Notes under the pieces: generated by a model
Told to the model about the DNA's origin: nothing
The model's database searches: none
The model's input: only the letters and a program-made list of their open reading frames with translations
Source: Methylacidiphilum sp. Yel
GTDB lineage: Bacteria > Verrucomicrobiota > Verrucomicrobiia > Methylacidiphilales > Methylacidiphilaceae
Reading direction: 5' to 3'
Assembly (NCBI RefSeq): GCF_004421185.1
Contig: NZ_LXQB01000033.1
Coordinates: 1 to 52,641, forward strand
DNA: 52,641 bases
Translations under genes and position numbers: made by a program
Shown: positions 8,157 through 20,141 of the stretch, one piece after another
Numbering within the stretch: the stretch's first letter is position 1
Layout: each line of letters opens with the position of its first letter

Positions 8157-10763
8157 TTAAGGAAGCAAAGGTTCTTCACCTTCCTCTTTTTCAGGAACTA
8201 CTCGAGCAATCGAGGTGACTTTATCCTCGCTATCCAACTGAACAAGTCGAACCCCTTGGGTATTTCTGCCTGTCTTTCGAAGATCTTTTACTTTAATTCT
8301 GATAACATTGCCTTTGAGAGTCAATAGCATCAGCTCATCTTCTTCAAAAACAGTTCGGGCCGATACCACCTTGCCTGTCTTCTCAGTGGTTTTCATTGTC
8401 TTTATTCCATAGCCTCCCCTCTTTTGTCGGCGGTATTCTTCAAAAGAAGTTCTTTTCCCTATCCCCTTTTCTCCTACAACAAGCAACGTCGCTCTCTCAT
8501 CTACCACAGCAGCTCCAACCACTTCGTCCCCTTCTCGAAGATTGATTCCTATGACTCCAGCAGCATTTCTACCCATGGAACGAACAAGGGTTTCTGAAAA
8601 TCTTATGCTTTGCCCCTCTTTGGTAATTAAAACAATATCCTTTTGCCCATCGGTAAACATGCAATCGATTAGTTTATCATTCTCCTCAATACTAATTGCT
8701 GTAATGCCACCCTTTCGGATATTTTGAAAATCGGTAACAGGGGTCTTTTTTACGCGTCCTTTTTTGGTACAGAAAAAAATATACTCGTTTTTGTCCCAGG
8801 AGGTCTCTCTTGAGTCTGAAACTTCGGAATTGGCAACGATTCGCAACATCGAAGCGATCTCCTCGGTGGGTTTTAACTCAAGGAAATTGACTATGTTTTT
8901 GCCCTTGCTCGCTCTTTCTTTCTCTGGAATCTCATATACTCTCTGAATATAAACCCTGCCATCGGTGGTGAAAAAGAGCAAATAATCATGAGTGGAAGCA
9001 TTGATCAGGTTTTCGACAAAATCTTGTTCCTCTTCTTTGCCAACCTCCTGAGTCGCCATTCCCACTACCCCCCTCCCCCCTCTTCTTTGGGACCTATAAT
9101 TATCAAGATTGGTTCTTTTAATAAAACCATTATGCGTCAGAGTGATGACAACACGCTGGTTAGCCACTAAGTCTTCGAAACTGACTTCCCCTGCCTCTTG
9201 GAGAATCTTCGTCTTTCTAGGATTGCCATACTTCTCTTTGACTTCCAGAAGCTCTTGTTTTACAATCGCCCAAATTTTCTCTTCACTTCCCAAAATCGCT
9301 TTAAACTGCTCAATTTTTTCAAGCAATTCAGCATATTCAGAGGCTACTTTCCCCCTTTCAAGCCCAGTAAGTTGATAAAGACGCAAATCTAGTATGGCTT
9401 CCACCTGTCTTAGGCTGAGGCTGTAGACTCCTTCCTCTGTTATTCTATCCTGAGCAATGGCTATGCCAAGGGTTTGAAGTAAATGGGTTGAAAATTTTAA
9501 CTCTAAAAGCTTTTTCCGAGCTTCTTCTCGATTCGTTGATTCTCTTATCAATCGAATAAAATCTTCAAGCTGGCTTAAAGCAATCAAAAAGCCTTCAAGA
9601 ATTTCTGCTCTCTCCAGGGCCTTGTTTAAATCAAATCGGGTTCTTCTGACTATCACATCATGTCTATGATCTAAGTAACAAAAAAGAAGTTCTTTTAAAT
9701 TGAGTGATTTGGGGCGCAATCGATCAATTGCAACCATATTCACAGCAAAAGTGGTCTGTAGGGGCGTGTGTTTGTAGAGATTATTAATGACAACCTTTGG
9801 TATGGCATCCCTTTTGAGTTCTATCACTACCCGGGTATTTTCGTCGGATTCATCCCTTATATCCGCAATTTCTGGAATAATCTTTTGGTTGACAAGTTCT
9901 CCAATTTTTTCAACTAAAGCAGCCCTGTTGACATTATAAGGAATCTCGTCGATAACAATTGCCGACTTGCCTCCTCTTAACTCTTCAAAGTGCACCTCCC
10001 CTCTCACTTTCAGGCTACCTCTCCCAGTAGTAAAATAACTGACAATGCCTTCCTTACCCAAGATAACTCCACCAGTAGGAAAATCCGGGCCTTGGATGTA
10101 TTGGAGAAGATCTTCAGCAGAAAGACCTGGTTGATCAATTAACGCCACCAATGCATCAATAGTCTCAGAAAGATTATGGGGAGGAATATTGGTAGCCATT
10201 CCCACAGCAATTCCCGTTGCTCCATTAACGATTAAATTAGGGAAGGCAGCCGGGAAAACCGCTGGCTCCATCTTCGTTTCATCATAATTGGGAACAAAAT
10301 CAACCGTGTTCTTCTCCATATCTGCCATGAGCAAAGCTCCAGCAGGAGAAAGTCGAGCTTCAGTATACCGCATGGCTGCCGGTGGATCGCCTTCAATGGA
10401 ACCAAAATTTCCTTGCCCATCGATGAGCACTTCCCGCATTGCCCATGGTTGAGCCATATGAACAAGTGTTGGATAGATAGCTTGATCCCCATGGGGATGA
10501 AAATTCCCCATCGTTTCTCCCACAATTTTTGCGCATTTTAAGTGCTTGCGATTAGGCGCTAGCCCAAGCTCGTGCATAGCAAACAGAATTCTTCTCTGGG
10601 AAGGTTTTAATCCATCTCTTACATCCGGTAAGGCTCTTGAAATAATCACCGACATCGCATAGTCTAAAAAACAACTCTTCATCTCCTCGGATACATCTAC
10701 CATCCGAACAGAATCGTTGTCTCTGATTGATAGTTGCTCGTTGTTTTCAGAATTCTGCGCCAT
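8157..10763 (-). CDS. gyrA: DNA gyrase subunit A
   Basis: Breaks and rejoins DNA during negative supercoiling with GyrB. The catalytic tyrosine is in AAMRYTEARLS (Y133 from the ATG used). The gyrase-specific GyrA box QRRGGRG lies in the C-terminal beta-pinwheel, which separates it from ParC. Length, 868 residues, is normal. The ATG at 10763 is preceded by GGTGGAG at short spacing; an in-frame GTG at 10772 is the alternative. The quinolone-resistance region reads HPHGDQAIYPTLV, so the residues at E. coli Ser83 and Asp87 are Gln and Pro. gyrB ends 36 bases upstream, making a gyrB-gyrA operon. Confidence 0.97.
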   Translation of the reverse strand: MAQNSENNEQLSIRDNDSVRMVDVSEEMKSCFLDYAMSVIISRALPDVRDGLKPSQRRILFAMHELGLAPNRKHLKCAKIVGETMGNFHPHGDQAIYPTLVHMAQPWAMREVLIDGQGNFGSIEGDPPAAMRYTEARLSPAGALLMADMEKNTVDFVPNYDETKMEPAVFPAAFPNLIVNGATGIAVGMATNIPPHNLSETIDALVALIDQPGLSAEDLLQYIQGPDFPTGGVILGKEGIVSYFTTGRGSLKVRGEVHFEELRGGKSAIVIDEIPYNVNRAALVEKIGELVNQKIIPEIADIRDESDENTRVVIELKRDAIPKVVINNLYKHTPLQTTFAVNMVAIDRLRPKSLNLKELLFCYLDHRHDVIVRRTRFDLNKALERAEILEGFLIALSQLEDFIRLIRESTNREEARKKLLELKFSTHLLQTLGIAIAQDRITEEGVYSLSLRQVEAILDLRLYQLTGLERGKVASEYAELLEKIEQFKAILGSEEKIWAIVKQELLEVKEKYGNPRKTKILQEAGEVSFEDLVANQRVVITLTHNGFIKRTNLDNYRSQRRGGRGVVGMATQEVGKEEEQDFVENLINASTHDYLLFFTTDGRVYIQRVYEIPEKERASKGKNIVNFLELKPTEEIASMLRIVANSEVSDSRETSWDKNEYIFFCTKKGRVKKTPVTDFQNIRKGGITAISIEENDKLIDCMFTDGQKDIVLITKEGQSIRFSETLVRSMGRNAAGVIGINLREGDEVVGAAVVDERATLLVVGEKGIGKRTSFEEYRRQKRGGYGIKTMKTTEKTGKVVSARTVFEEDELMLLTLKGNVIRIKVKDLRKTGRNTQGVRLVQLDSEDKVTSIARVVPEKEEGEEPLLP

Positions 10764-10799
10764 AGGCTCCACCAGTCATCTCTTAAGATGGTTATCTTT

Positions 10800-13655
<2,856 letters not shown>

Positions 13656-14360
13656 ATGGGTACGAATAAAACAAAGAAAAAAATACTAGTGGTTGAAGAC
13701 GAAGAAGATGTGTCGGATTTGATCTGTATGCATCTTAAAGCTCAGGGCTTTGAAACGGTTGTGGCAAAAGAAGGAATGGAAGCCCTACGAGTTACTAGAA
13801 AACAATTGCCAGATCTTATCGTTCTCGATCTTATGATCCCTGAATTTTCTGGGATTGATGTTTGTAAGTATTTAAAAAAAGATCCCGATACGGCAGCTAT
13901 TCCGATTGTGATATTAACAGCAAAGTCTGATCCATCAGATAGAATCTTAGGCTTGGAACTGGGAGCAGATGATTACATTGCCAAGCCATTCAGCCCTAGG
14001 GAACTTATCTTAAGAATCCAGTCCGTCCTCCGTAGACGATTTGAAATCCAAAGCCCCGCTCTACAAGCCGGACATAACGATCAAATCAGACTCGATCCAA
14101 TTGATAAAGTTGCTTACTATAAAAAGAGAAGAATTGAGCTGACTCCTATTGAATTCCGGCTGCTCTCTACTCTGATGGAAAAAGAAGGGGCAGTCCAAAC
14201 CCGAGAAGAATTGCTTAAGGAAGTCTGGGGATACGAAAAGACTATTGATACGCGTACGATCGACACCCATATCCGAAGGCTAAGAGACAAGCTTGGGAGA
14301 GCCTCGCAATTTCTTAGGACAGTTAGAGGTATTGGATATAGATATAAAAAAACAACTTAA
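13656..14360 (+). CDS. PhoB/OmpR-family response regulator
   Basis: A two-domain transcription regulator of 234 residues. The receiver domain has acidic residues in LVVEDEEDV, the phosphoacceptor D58 in VLDLM, and the conserved lysine in DDYIAKPFSP. The C-terminal winged helix shows IELTPIEFRLLSTLMEKEG and TIDTHIRRLRDKLG, typical of OmpR/PhoB proteins. The adjacent histidine kinase gene starts 52 bases downstream on the same strand. PhoB-like sequence and a PhoR-like partner make phosphate regulation likely, but no phosphate genes lie nearby to confirm it. Confidence 0.92.
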   Translation: MGTNKTKKKILVVEDEEDVSDLICMHLKAQGFETVVAKEGMEALRVTRKQLPDLIVLDLMIPEFSGIDVCKYLKKDPDTAAIPIVILTAKSDPSDRILGLELGADDYIAKPFSPRELILRIQSVLRRRFEIQSPALQAGHNDQIRLDPIDKVAYYKKRRIELTPIEFRLLSTLMEKEGAVQTREELLKEVWGYEKTIDTRTIDTHIRRLRDKLGRASQFLRTVRGIGYRYKKTT

Positions 14361-14412
14361 GGCTTTTGTGCTCTTTGCTTGTTTGATCTGTTATTAGCAC
14401 TTCATTAGGATT

Positions 14413-15717
14413 ATGCTTTGGCTTACTCTCAGTTTTGTTTTTGTTTTAACCGGAGTATTCCTTACTCTCTTTATTCTTCGACAGAACTTTTGGCTCTCTA
14501 AAATCCGTAAAATAGAAAAAATTACCCAATCTATAAGGAACAAACAGATCCCCTCTTCTTTTTTGCTTTCTGGAGATCCATCCCTCTTAGCCATATCTAG
14601 GAACCTTGAAGCTATCTCAAATGAATTTCACTCTCTTATACGCACATCCAAAGAAGAAGAAATTAATTTAAACACTATTTTAAAATCGATGACCGAAGGC
14701 ATCGCTATAATTGACCGCAATCATTTCATAAAATTAGCCAATGATTCCTTCAAAACCATCTTAGGCTTAACGACCAATCCCCAAGGCAAAAAACTTCTTG
14801 AATTGATCCAATTACCCGAAGTTGAGCGGATCATTGAAAAGGCATTTGAAAGCCAAAAACCCCTATCGCAGGAAGTTCTTGGAACAGACAATAGCAGCAA
14901 TTTAACTGGATATTTTGTTGTGGATGCTGTTCCTGTTGTGAATGAAAATACAGAAATTGCTAGCAACATAATGGTTCTTGTCTTCCGTGATATCACGGAA
15001 AGAAGAAAATTCGAAGAGGCAAGAAAAGAATTTGTAATCAATGTAAGCCATGAGCTGCGGACTCCATTGTCCATTTTTAAAGGATATGTCGAGACTTTAA
15101 TAGAAAATCCAAAACTATCAAAAGCTGAAACAAAAAGGATCTACGAAATTCTAAAAAAACATTGTGTTAGACTTTCTGCTTTAATCGAAGATCTTTTGCT
15201 TTTGGCCAGGCTTGAATCACGCAAACTGACCATGGAACCTTCCGCTTTTATTATGAAAGAGCTCCTTGAAGAAACCCTTCAAGAGCTCCATCCTCTTTTT
15301 CAGCAAAAAGAATGTCAGGTCAATCTGGTTATTGAAAAAGACTTGCCACCCATAGAAGTTGATCCTTTTTGGTTCCAACAAGCAGTTTATAATTTGATTG
15401 ATAATGCTGTCAAATTTTCCTCTCCCCCTAGAAAAGTGCTCATTGAAGCACAGAGAAAAGATCAATACTTTGTTCTTAGAATTACTGACAATGGCATTGG
15501 CATTTCTCCAAAAGATCTGCCTTTTATCTTCGATAGATTTTATCGCGGCGACAAGTCTAGGAATACAGAAGGGGGTACAGGACTAGGCCTTTCGATCACC
15601 AAGCAAATTGTTGAACTTCATGGAGGGCAAATCAGGGCAAAGAGTAACCTTGGCGAAGGAACAACAATGGAAATAGAAATTCCCATGCGTCAAGAAAAGC
15701 CATCTTCGGTTAGCTAG
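14413..15717 (+). CDS. PhoR-like sensor histidine kinase
   Basis: Membrane-anchored kinase of 434 residues, partner of the preceding response regulator. One clear N-terminal membrane segment (about residues 3-24) is followed by a PAS-like domain (about 85-195, SMTEGIAIIDRNHFIKLAND). The HisKA box is VSHELRTPLS with H213. The ATPase domain has the N box YNLIDNAVKFS, G1 ITDNGIGIS, F-type FIFDRFYRGD and G2 GGTGLGLSITKQIVELHGG. A single membrane span plus PAS is the layout of PhoR rather than of kinases with a large periplasmic sensor. All catalytic boxes are intact, unlike the second kinase of this window. Confidence 0.92.
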   Translation: MLWLTLSFVFVLTGVFLTLFILRQNFWLSKIRKIEKITQSIRNKQIPSSFLLSGDPSLLAISRNLEAISNEFHSLIRTSKEEEINLNTILKSMTEGIAIIDRNHFIKLANDSFKTILGLTTNPQGKKLLELIQLPEVERIIEKAFESQKPLSQEVLGTDNSSNLTGYFVVDAVPVVNENTEIASNIMVLVFRDITERRKFEEARKEFVINVSHELRTPLSIFKGYVETLIENPKLSKAETKRIYEILKKHCVRLSALIEDLLLLARLESRKLTMEPSAFIMKELLEETLQELHPLFQQKECQVNLVIEKDLPPIEVDPFWFQQAVYNLIDNAVKFSSPPRKVLIEAQRKDQYFVLRITDNGIGISPKDLPFIFDRFYRGDKSRNTEGGTGLGLSITKQIVELHGGQIRAKSNLGEGTTMEIEIPMRQEKPSSVS

Positions 15718-15736
15718 AAGAAAAATTCAAAGAAGC

Positions 15737-16483
15737 TTATGGCGGAGAAGCTACAACCCTTTCTGCTTGTTTTACTGGCAAACTTCGATAGGGCTCTAAG
15801 AGAGCCTGGATCAATCGCTGACCACTTTCAGGAACAGCAATTCTTCCAGAAAGGATTTGATAAGGTATGCAGTTGGTTTGATAATATTTCCAGTTTGTTT
15901 CGGGGTCAGCCACCAGATCAATATTTCCTATGGCAATCCCTTTCAACTTTTTCTTAGAAATTAGATAGACATAAACGGCAGCGGTCGGAGAAGTGGCTTG
16001 GTCTTCTGTTAATTCAACTAATCCTGGTTGGGCACTCTGCCCAACCCCGATATTGCATTTGGTTCCCTTGATTAGCAAATCAATTGTTTCCTGGGTATTG
16101 ATAACCAACAATAGATCTGCAGATAGGAAACCTACGCTGAGTCCCAAGTCCCATCCAGATACCTTTACTGCCAATGGGCCTGACCAACGTCCCTCAGGAA
16201 GCCGAACTATAATCAATCCAACCCCTTGCCTTTCTTTCATGAATAAGCTAGCTTGGTAGAGACTGATAAACCCTATGCCTTTTGCCTGTTGAAAGATCGG
16301 TTCTGGAACATTATCCTTATATCGATTTTTCATCATTTGAATAAAAGTCACCACTTGATCAATTTTTTTTTCAAGGTTCCATGCCCAAAGCTCTTGAATG
16401 GAAAAGACTAAAAACAAAAGACTACAAAAGATCGGCCAAAGAAAGGTCTTTGTCTTTTGTCTTCCTTTCTTTAACAATATCAT
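15737..16483 (-). CDS. SYLF-domain (Ysc84/DUF500) protein
   Basis: About 248 residues with an N-terminal hydrophobic signal or anchor (TFLWPIFCSLLFLVFSIQELWAW). The rest follows the SYLF family: IFQQAKGIGFISLYQASLF, GVGLIIVRLPEGRWSGP, WDLGLSVGFLSADLLLVINT, IGVGQSAQ and AAVYVYLISKKKLKGIAIG. SYLF proteins bind lipids in eukaryotes; bacterial members are secreted or periplasmic and of unclear function. The start at 16483 lies 13 bases after the stop of the gene upstream, so the two are likely cotranscribed. Translation from farther upstream would read through the neighbouring gene and lose the signal sequence. It converges with the PhoR-like gene 19 bases away. Confidence 0.8.
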   Translation of the reverse strand: MILLKKGRQKTKTFLWPIFCSLLFLVFSIQELWAWNLEKKIDQVVTFIQMMKNRYKDNVPEPIFQQAKGIGFISLYQASLFMKERQGVGLIIVRLPEGRWSGPLAVKVSGWDLGLSVGFLSADLLLVINTQETIDLLIKGTKCNIGVGQSAQPGLVELTEDQATSPTAAVYVYLISKKKLKGIAIGNIDLVADPETNWKYYQTNCIPYQILSGRIAVPESGQRLIQALLEPYRSLPVKQAERVVASPP

Positions 16484-16496
16484 GAGGTTAATTGAA

Positions 16497-17303
16497 TTAA
16501 TGACGATAAGTTTCAATGCGGTTGATCCAGCCTGCAAGCCATCTTTCCTCATGACGGCTAGGGGGTGCATTTTTTACTCTTCTCTTTAGCACGTTTTCAG
16601 CAGCCTGGCAAAATGCATCGATCGGATCTCCCCCATCCATTTCTTCCAGAACTTGTAAAAGACCCCATCCTTTCCCCTTATACCTCTCGGTAGGCCAAGT
16701 TCCATCCCCTTTAAAATTCACATAATCTACCAAAGCGTATACCCCCCTTGGAGATTGAGAAAGCAAAATAAAATTCTCTTCCACTTTTCCCTTTTCGTTT
16801 GGAGGACTCAGTGCCAACATTTTGGGTAAAGCATTTTTTAGCTTCAGAATCGCAAACTGAATTTGAAGAGGAATAGTATCTAATAAAAAAAGCTTTAATT
16901 CCTCCATCTGCCTACCTCCTTCGGCAGCATAAAAAACTGTGCGCGTAGACCAAGGGCAATTGGACTGAGGAGTTAACCACCTAGGCAGCTTAGCTCCATT
17001 CTCAAGGGCAAACTCTAAGAAGCGAGGGAAACTTTCTTCAAAAGGACCTTTCTTTCCGGCTGGGTACCATATAAAATGACAAATGCCCAAAGAAGCAAAA
17101 TCCTCGCCCACATTCCATGCCAGTAACCCGGAAACTTTTCCACCAGACTCATTTTCCCAGATTTTTTTTCCTATGAGCTCCGCTTGGCTTGCTGTCAAAA
17201 AAAGTTCGACTCTCTTTTTTTCTTTTCCATAAGCCAAGGCAAGGACTGGTATCCATAGCAACAGAAAGGAAAATAAAGAGAGGCGACCGATCCGCCAAGA
17301 CAT
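16497..17303 (-). CDS. conserved secreted protein of unknown function
   Basis: Starts at the ATG at 17303, where GGGAGGA lies five to six bases upstream, and begins with a clean signal peptide (SWRIGRLSLFSFLLLWIPV, cut near ALAYG); the in-frame TTG at 17327 is poorer. About 268 residues. The N-terminal third carries an uncommon motif cluster: KKIWENESGGKVSGLLAWN, then GEDFASLGICHFIWYPAG and GPFEESFPRFL. A second conserved-looking block is LVDYVNFKGDGTWPTERYKG followed by GWGLLQVLEEM. I have seen this type of sequence in proteobacterial hypothetical proteins but know no function. The Glu/Trp/Asn-rich blocks could suit a cell-wall or sugar-binding enzyme. Probably cotranscribed with the SYLF gene. 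Confidence 0.7.
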   Translation of the reverse strand: MSWRIGRLSLFSFLLLWIPVLALAYGKEKKRVELFLTASQAELIGKKIWENESGGKVSGLLAWNVGEDFASLGICHFIWYPAGKKGPFEESFPRFLEFALENGAKLPRWLTPQSNCPWSTRTVFYAAEGGRQMEELKLFLLDTIPLQIQFAILKLKNALPKMLALSPPNEKGKVEENFILLSQSPRGVYALVDYVNFKGDGTWPTERYKGKGWGLLQVLEEMDGGDPIDAFCQAAENVLKRRVKNAPPSRHEERWLAGWINRIETYRH

Positions 17304-17462
17304 TCTTATCCTCCCTCTCTTTTTCAAATCTAAAATGTAGCTCCTCTTTGAACAGATAGTTGGGGAAAATTGACTTTCTAATAGAATTATCCGAAGATAT
17401 AAAAAAATAAAGAACTGATTTTTGTTTCTAAGAACTGTTCTTTTCCAACCAAACCCTCATTC

Positions 17463-19646
17463 ATGAATACTCTGAGCAAAGAAAAAAGTCCTTACCTACT
17501 CCAACATGCCCACAACCCTGTCCAATGGCAGCCATGGACCGAAGCAACTATCCAAAAAGCAAAGGAACTTAATAGGCCAATTTTTTTATCTGTTGGCTAT
17601 TCAACCTGTCATTGGTGTCATGTGATGGCTAAAGAATCTTTTGAAAATCCAACAGTTGCTGAACTGCTCAATGCTTTTTTTATACCTGTAAAAGTAGATA
17701 GAGAAGAAAGGCCCGATATTGATCAGTTCTACATGGAATTTGTCCAAGCTTTTTGTGGACAAGGAGGATGGCCAATGAGTGTCTGGTTGACACCAGATTT
17801 AGAGCCATTTTTTGGCGGCACTTATTTTCCTCTAGAAAGTAAATGGGGACGACCTGGATTTATTGATCTGCTTAAAAAAATTGCTAATCTTTGGCAATTT
17901 CACAGATCAGCTCTTCAACAACAAGGTCAGGAAATACTCAATAAAATGCGAGAAAGCATCCTTTGTTCTATAGAAATTGAAAGCCAGCCAAATTTAACAC
18001 AGATAGCAAGAAAAACAGTGGAACAACTTTGGGTCAATTTTGATGGAGTGTATGGTGGCTTTTCGCCTCCTCCGAAATTCCCACGTCCCAGCCTTTTCTT
18101 TTTTTTATTTAGGGCTGGTTCCTTCAAAGAACTCCCTGAACCCCTTCAAAATAAGGCTATGAGGATGGCCCTTTTTACTCTACAAAAAATGTCTTGCGGA
18201 GGCATTCATGATATCTTGGAAGGGGGATTTCACAGATATTCAGTAGATGCACAGTGGCGACTACCACATTTTGAAAAAATGCTCTATGATCAAGCACATC
18301 TAGGTTCAGCCTATCTGGAAGCTTTCCAAATAACTAGTGACTTTCTTTTCAAAGAAACGGCCACTTCTCTTTTCGAATATCTTTTTAGCCATCTCTATAA
18401 TCCTGCTGGAGGGTTTTATTCAGCCGAAGACGCTGACAGCCTGACTTCTTCAGGAGAAAAAGCTGAAGGAGCTTATTATTTGTGGACTATGGAAGAACTT
18501 GAAAACATTCTCGAGGAGGTTGTAGGGAAAGAACGAAGTAAAGTATTGGCTTCATTCTTTGGAGCCACCAATCAAGGCAATCTTCCAGAAGGATTAGCAA
18601 CTGAGCCATCAATGCGGTTAAAAAACATGCTCTTTTTTTCTAAACCGCTTTCAGCGTTAGCCGAAGAGCTTAAAATGCCAATAGAAGCAACTAAAGAGCT
18701 TTTTTTAAAAGCAAAAACCGCCCTAAAAGAAGCCAGGTTGAAACGACCTAAGCCTTTTTTAGACGATAAAATCATTACTGCTTGGAATGGTTATGCGATC
18801 TCTGCTCTGGCAAAGGCTTCCATGGTGTTAGCTGACAGTCGATATTTAAACGAAGCTAAAAAAACAGCGGATTTTATTCTAGAGCATCTTTGGGATGCCG
18901 ATAGTAAAATCCTTTACCGTATTTATCGCAATGGCAGAGGATCTATCCCCGGCTTTGCTTCCGACTATGCTTCTCTTTCCGCTTCTCTACTCGACCTTTT
19001 CGAAGCCGATCAAGATGAAAAATGGCTACTGCAAGCAAAAATGTTTCAAGAGCTGCTCGAAGAAAAATTCGCTGATCCCTACAGACAGCAATATCTTTCG
19101 AGAGCCGTCGAAACAGTAGCATCGATTATTCAAACAAGAGAAGAATATGATGGAGCAGAACCTGCGACTCTTTCTCTATCGGCGTATGCTCTATTGAAGC
19201 TGTTCAGCATAACCGGAGAAGAAAAATGGAAAAAAAGGCTAGAAGAATTGTTTAACAGCGCATGGCCTATCTTAGAAAGATTTCCAACCGCATTACCTTA
19301 TTTTCTAGGTGTGTATTTGGAATACTCCGTTCCACCCACCGAAATTATTATTGTGGGAGAAAAAGATGACTTAAAAACAAGAGCCTTCTTCAATGCCTTA
19401 TCCAGTGTGCTCATTCCTAATCGGCTCTTTTTAGTTCTTGATCCTCGCCAAGGAGTACCCAGAACTTTCAAATCTATAGATTTTTATTCTAATCTTCTTT
19501 CAATTTATCCAGGATATCCTATTGCCTATATCTGTGCAAGGGGCCAGTGTAGCTTGCCACAGACCGAGCCTGAAAAAGCAATAGAGCTCCTTAAATCTCA
19601 TGCCACTTTATTTTTAGAAAAGGATTATCTTCCCTCTTTTGATTGA
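17463..19646 (+). CDS. thioredoxin-fold protein with DUF255 (YyaL/spermatogenesis-associated 20 family)
   Basis: A 727-residue cytoplasmic protein. Residues 1-170 form the DUF255 thioredoxin-like domain: [21 protein letters not shown], the C-x2-C motif [26 protein letters not shown] and [14 protein letters not shown]. The rest is an alpha/alpha-barrel region of the glycosidase or N-acylglucosamine-epimerase type, with [40 protein letters not shown] and [20 protein letters not shown]. This composite is highly conserved from bacteria to animals, but its reaction is not settled. It stands alone on its strand. Confidence 0.9.
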   Translation: MNTLSKEKSPYLLQHAHNPVQWQPWTEATIQKAKELNRPIFLSVGYSTCHWCHVMAKESFENPTVAELLNAFFIPVKVDREERPDIDQFYMEFVQAFCGQGGWPMSVWLTPDLEPFFGGTYFPLESKWGRPGFIDLLKKIANLWQFHRSALQQQGQEILNKMRESILCSIEIESQPNLTQIARKTVEQLWVNFDGVYGGFSPPPKFPRPSLFFFLFRAGSFKELPEPLQNKAMRMALFTLQKMSCGGIHDILEGGFHRYSVDAQWRLPHFEKMLYDQAHLGSAYLEAFQITSDFLFKETATSLFEYLFSHLYNPAGGFYSAEDADSLTSSGEKAEGAYYLWTMEELENILEEVVGKERSKVLASFFGATNQGNLPEGLATEPSMRLKNMLFFSKPLSALAEELKMPIEATKELFLKAKTALKEARLKRPKPFLDDKIITAWNGYAISALAKASMVLADSRYLNEAKKTADFILEHLWDADSKILYRIYRNGRGSIPGFASDYASLSASLLDLFEADQDEKWLLQAKMFQELLEEKFADPYRQQYLSRAVETVASIIQTREEYDGAEPATLSLSAYALLKLFSITGEEKWKKRLEELFNSAWPILERFPTALPYFLGVYLEYSVPPTEIIIVGEKDDLKTRAFFNALSSVLIPNRLFLVLDPRQGVPRTFKSIDFYSNLLSIYPGYPIAYICARGQCSLPQTEPEKAIELLKSHATLFLEKDYLPSFD

Positions 19647-19690
19647 TCGGCTGCGGGCTCCTTTTTTATGACAAGGCTATTAGCTGTCTT

Positions 19691-19873
19691 TTAGCTCTTT
19701 TTCCCATGATTGCATTTTGCCTTAAAACCAAAACAGTTTTTAGCATGGGCGCACTTAGCAGCGCAGTTACAATTTATTTTTGAAACAGAGGATTGAGCAT
19801 GGGAGTCTATTAAAAAACCGCCAACAAATAAAAAAAAGGACAGCCATAAAGAAACAATAGTTCGTCTTTTCAT
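19691..19873 (-). CDS. tiny secreted Cys/His-rich protein
   Basis: Sixty residues with a well-formed signal peptide (MKRRTIVSLWLSFFLFVGG, then IDSHAQ) and a mature part of about 30 residues that holds five cysteines and two histidines: NCNCAAKCAHAKNCFGFKAK, then CNHGKKS. The arrangement suggests metal binding or disulphide bonding outside the cytoplasm. I do not recognise a family. No ribosome binding site lies close to the ATG: the only AGGAGG is about 31 bases upstream. A TATAAT box sits nine bases before the start, so the message could be nearly leaderless. Real signal peptide composition makes it more than a chance frame. Confidence 0.55.
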   Translation of the reverse strand: MKRRTIVSLWLSFFLFVGGFLIDSHAQSSVSKINCNCAAKCAHAKNCFGFKAKCNHGKKS

Positions 19874-19881
19874 AATGTTTT

Positions 19882-19910
19882 ATTATACCAATATATACCA
19901 ATATCCTCCT
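19882..19910 (-). promoter_or_regulatory. putative promoter with tandem 10-bp repeat before the Cys-rich gene
   Basis: On the minus strand TATAAT (plus 19882-19887) lies just before the ATG at 19873. It is overlapped and preceded by two perfect tandem copies of ATATTGGTAT (plus 19885-19894 and 19895-19904). AGGAGG at 19905-19910 is about where a -35 would be but does not match one. The repeat could be an operator. Confidence 0.35.
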
Positions 19911-20141
19911 CTGAAATAAACGATGAGAATCTGGATTATGTTGTTTATTAAAAGGGGAAGCAGTGAAGCAGTGGATCAACAGAAGCTCCTGCACAAGGCA
20001 ATGTGTATTGGATTAAACCTATAGGGGCTATTTTTGAATCCACCTACTCACTACTAGTTGATTGTACAGAATTGGAGAGTTTTAAAAGTTTTTTAAGCAA
20101 CAGCGATCAATGCCATTAGCTATTCTGATTTCCTTTAATCT

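Noticed and set aside
7942..8160. 72-codon frame between tsaC and gyrA
   Set aside because: No motif, signal or good start, and it conflicts with other short frames in the same gap.
9061..9085. Run of C and T (CCCCCCTCCCCCCTC type) inside gyrA
   Set aside because: It encodes the GyrA box QRRGGRG on the other strand, so it is explained by coding.
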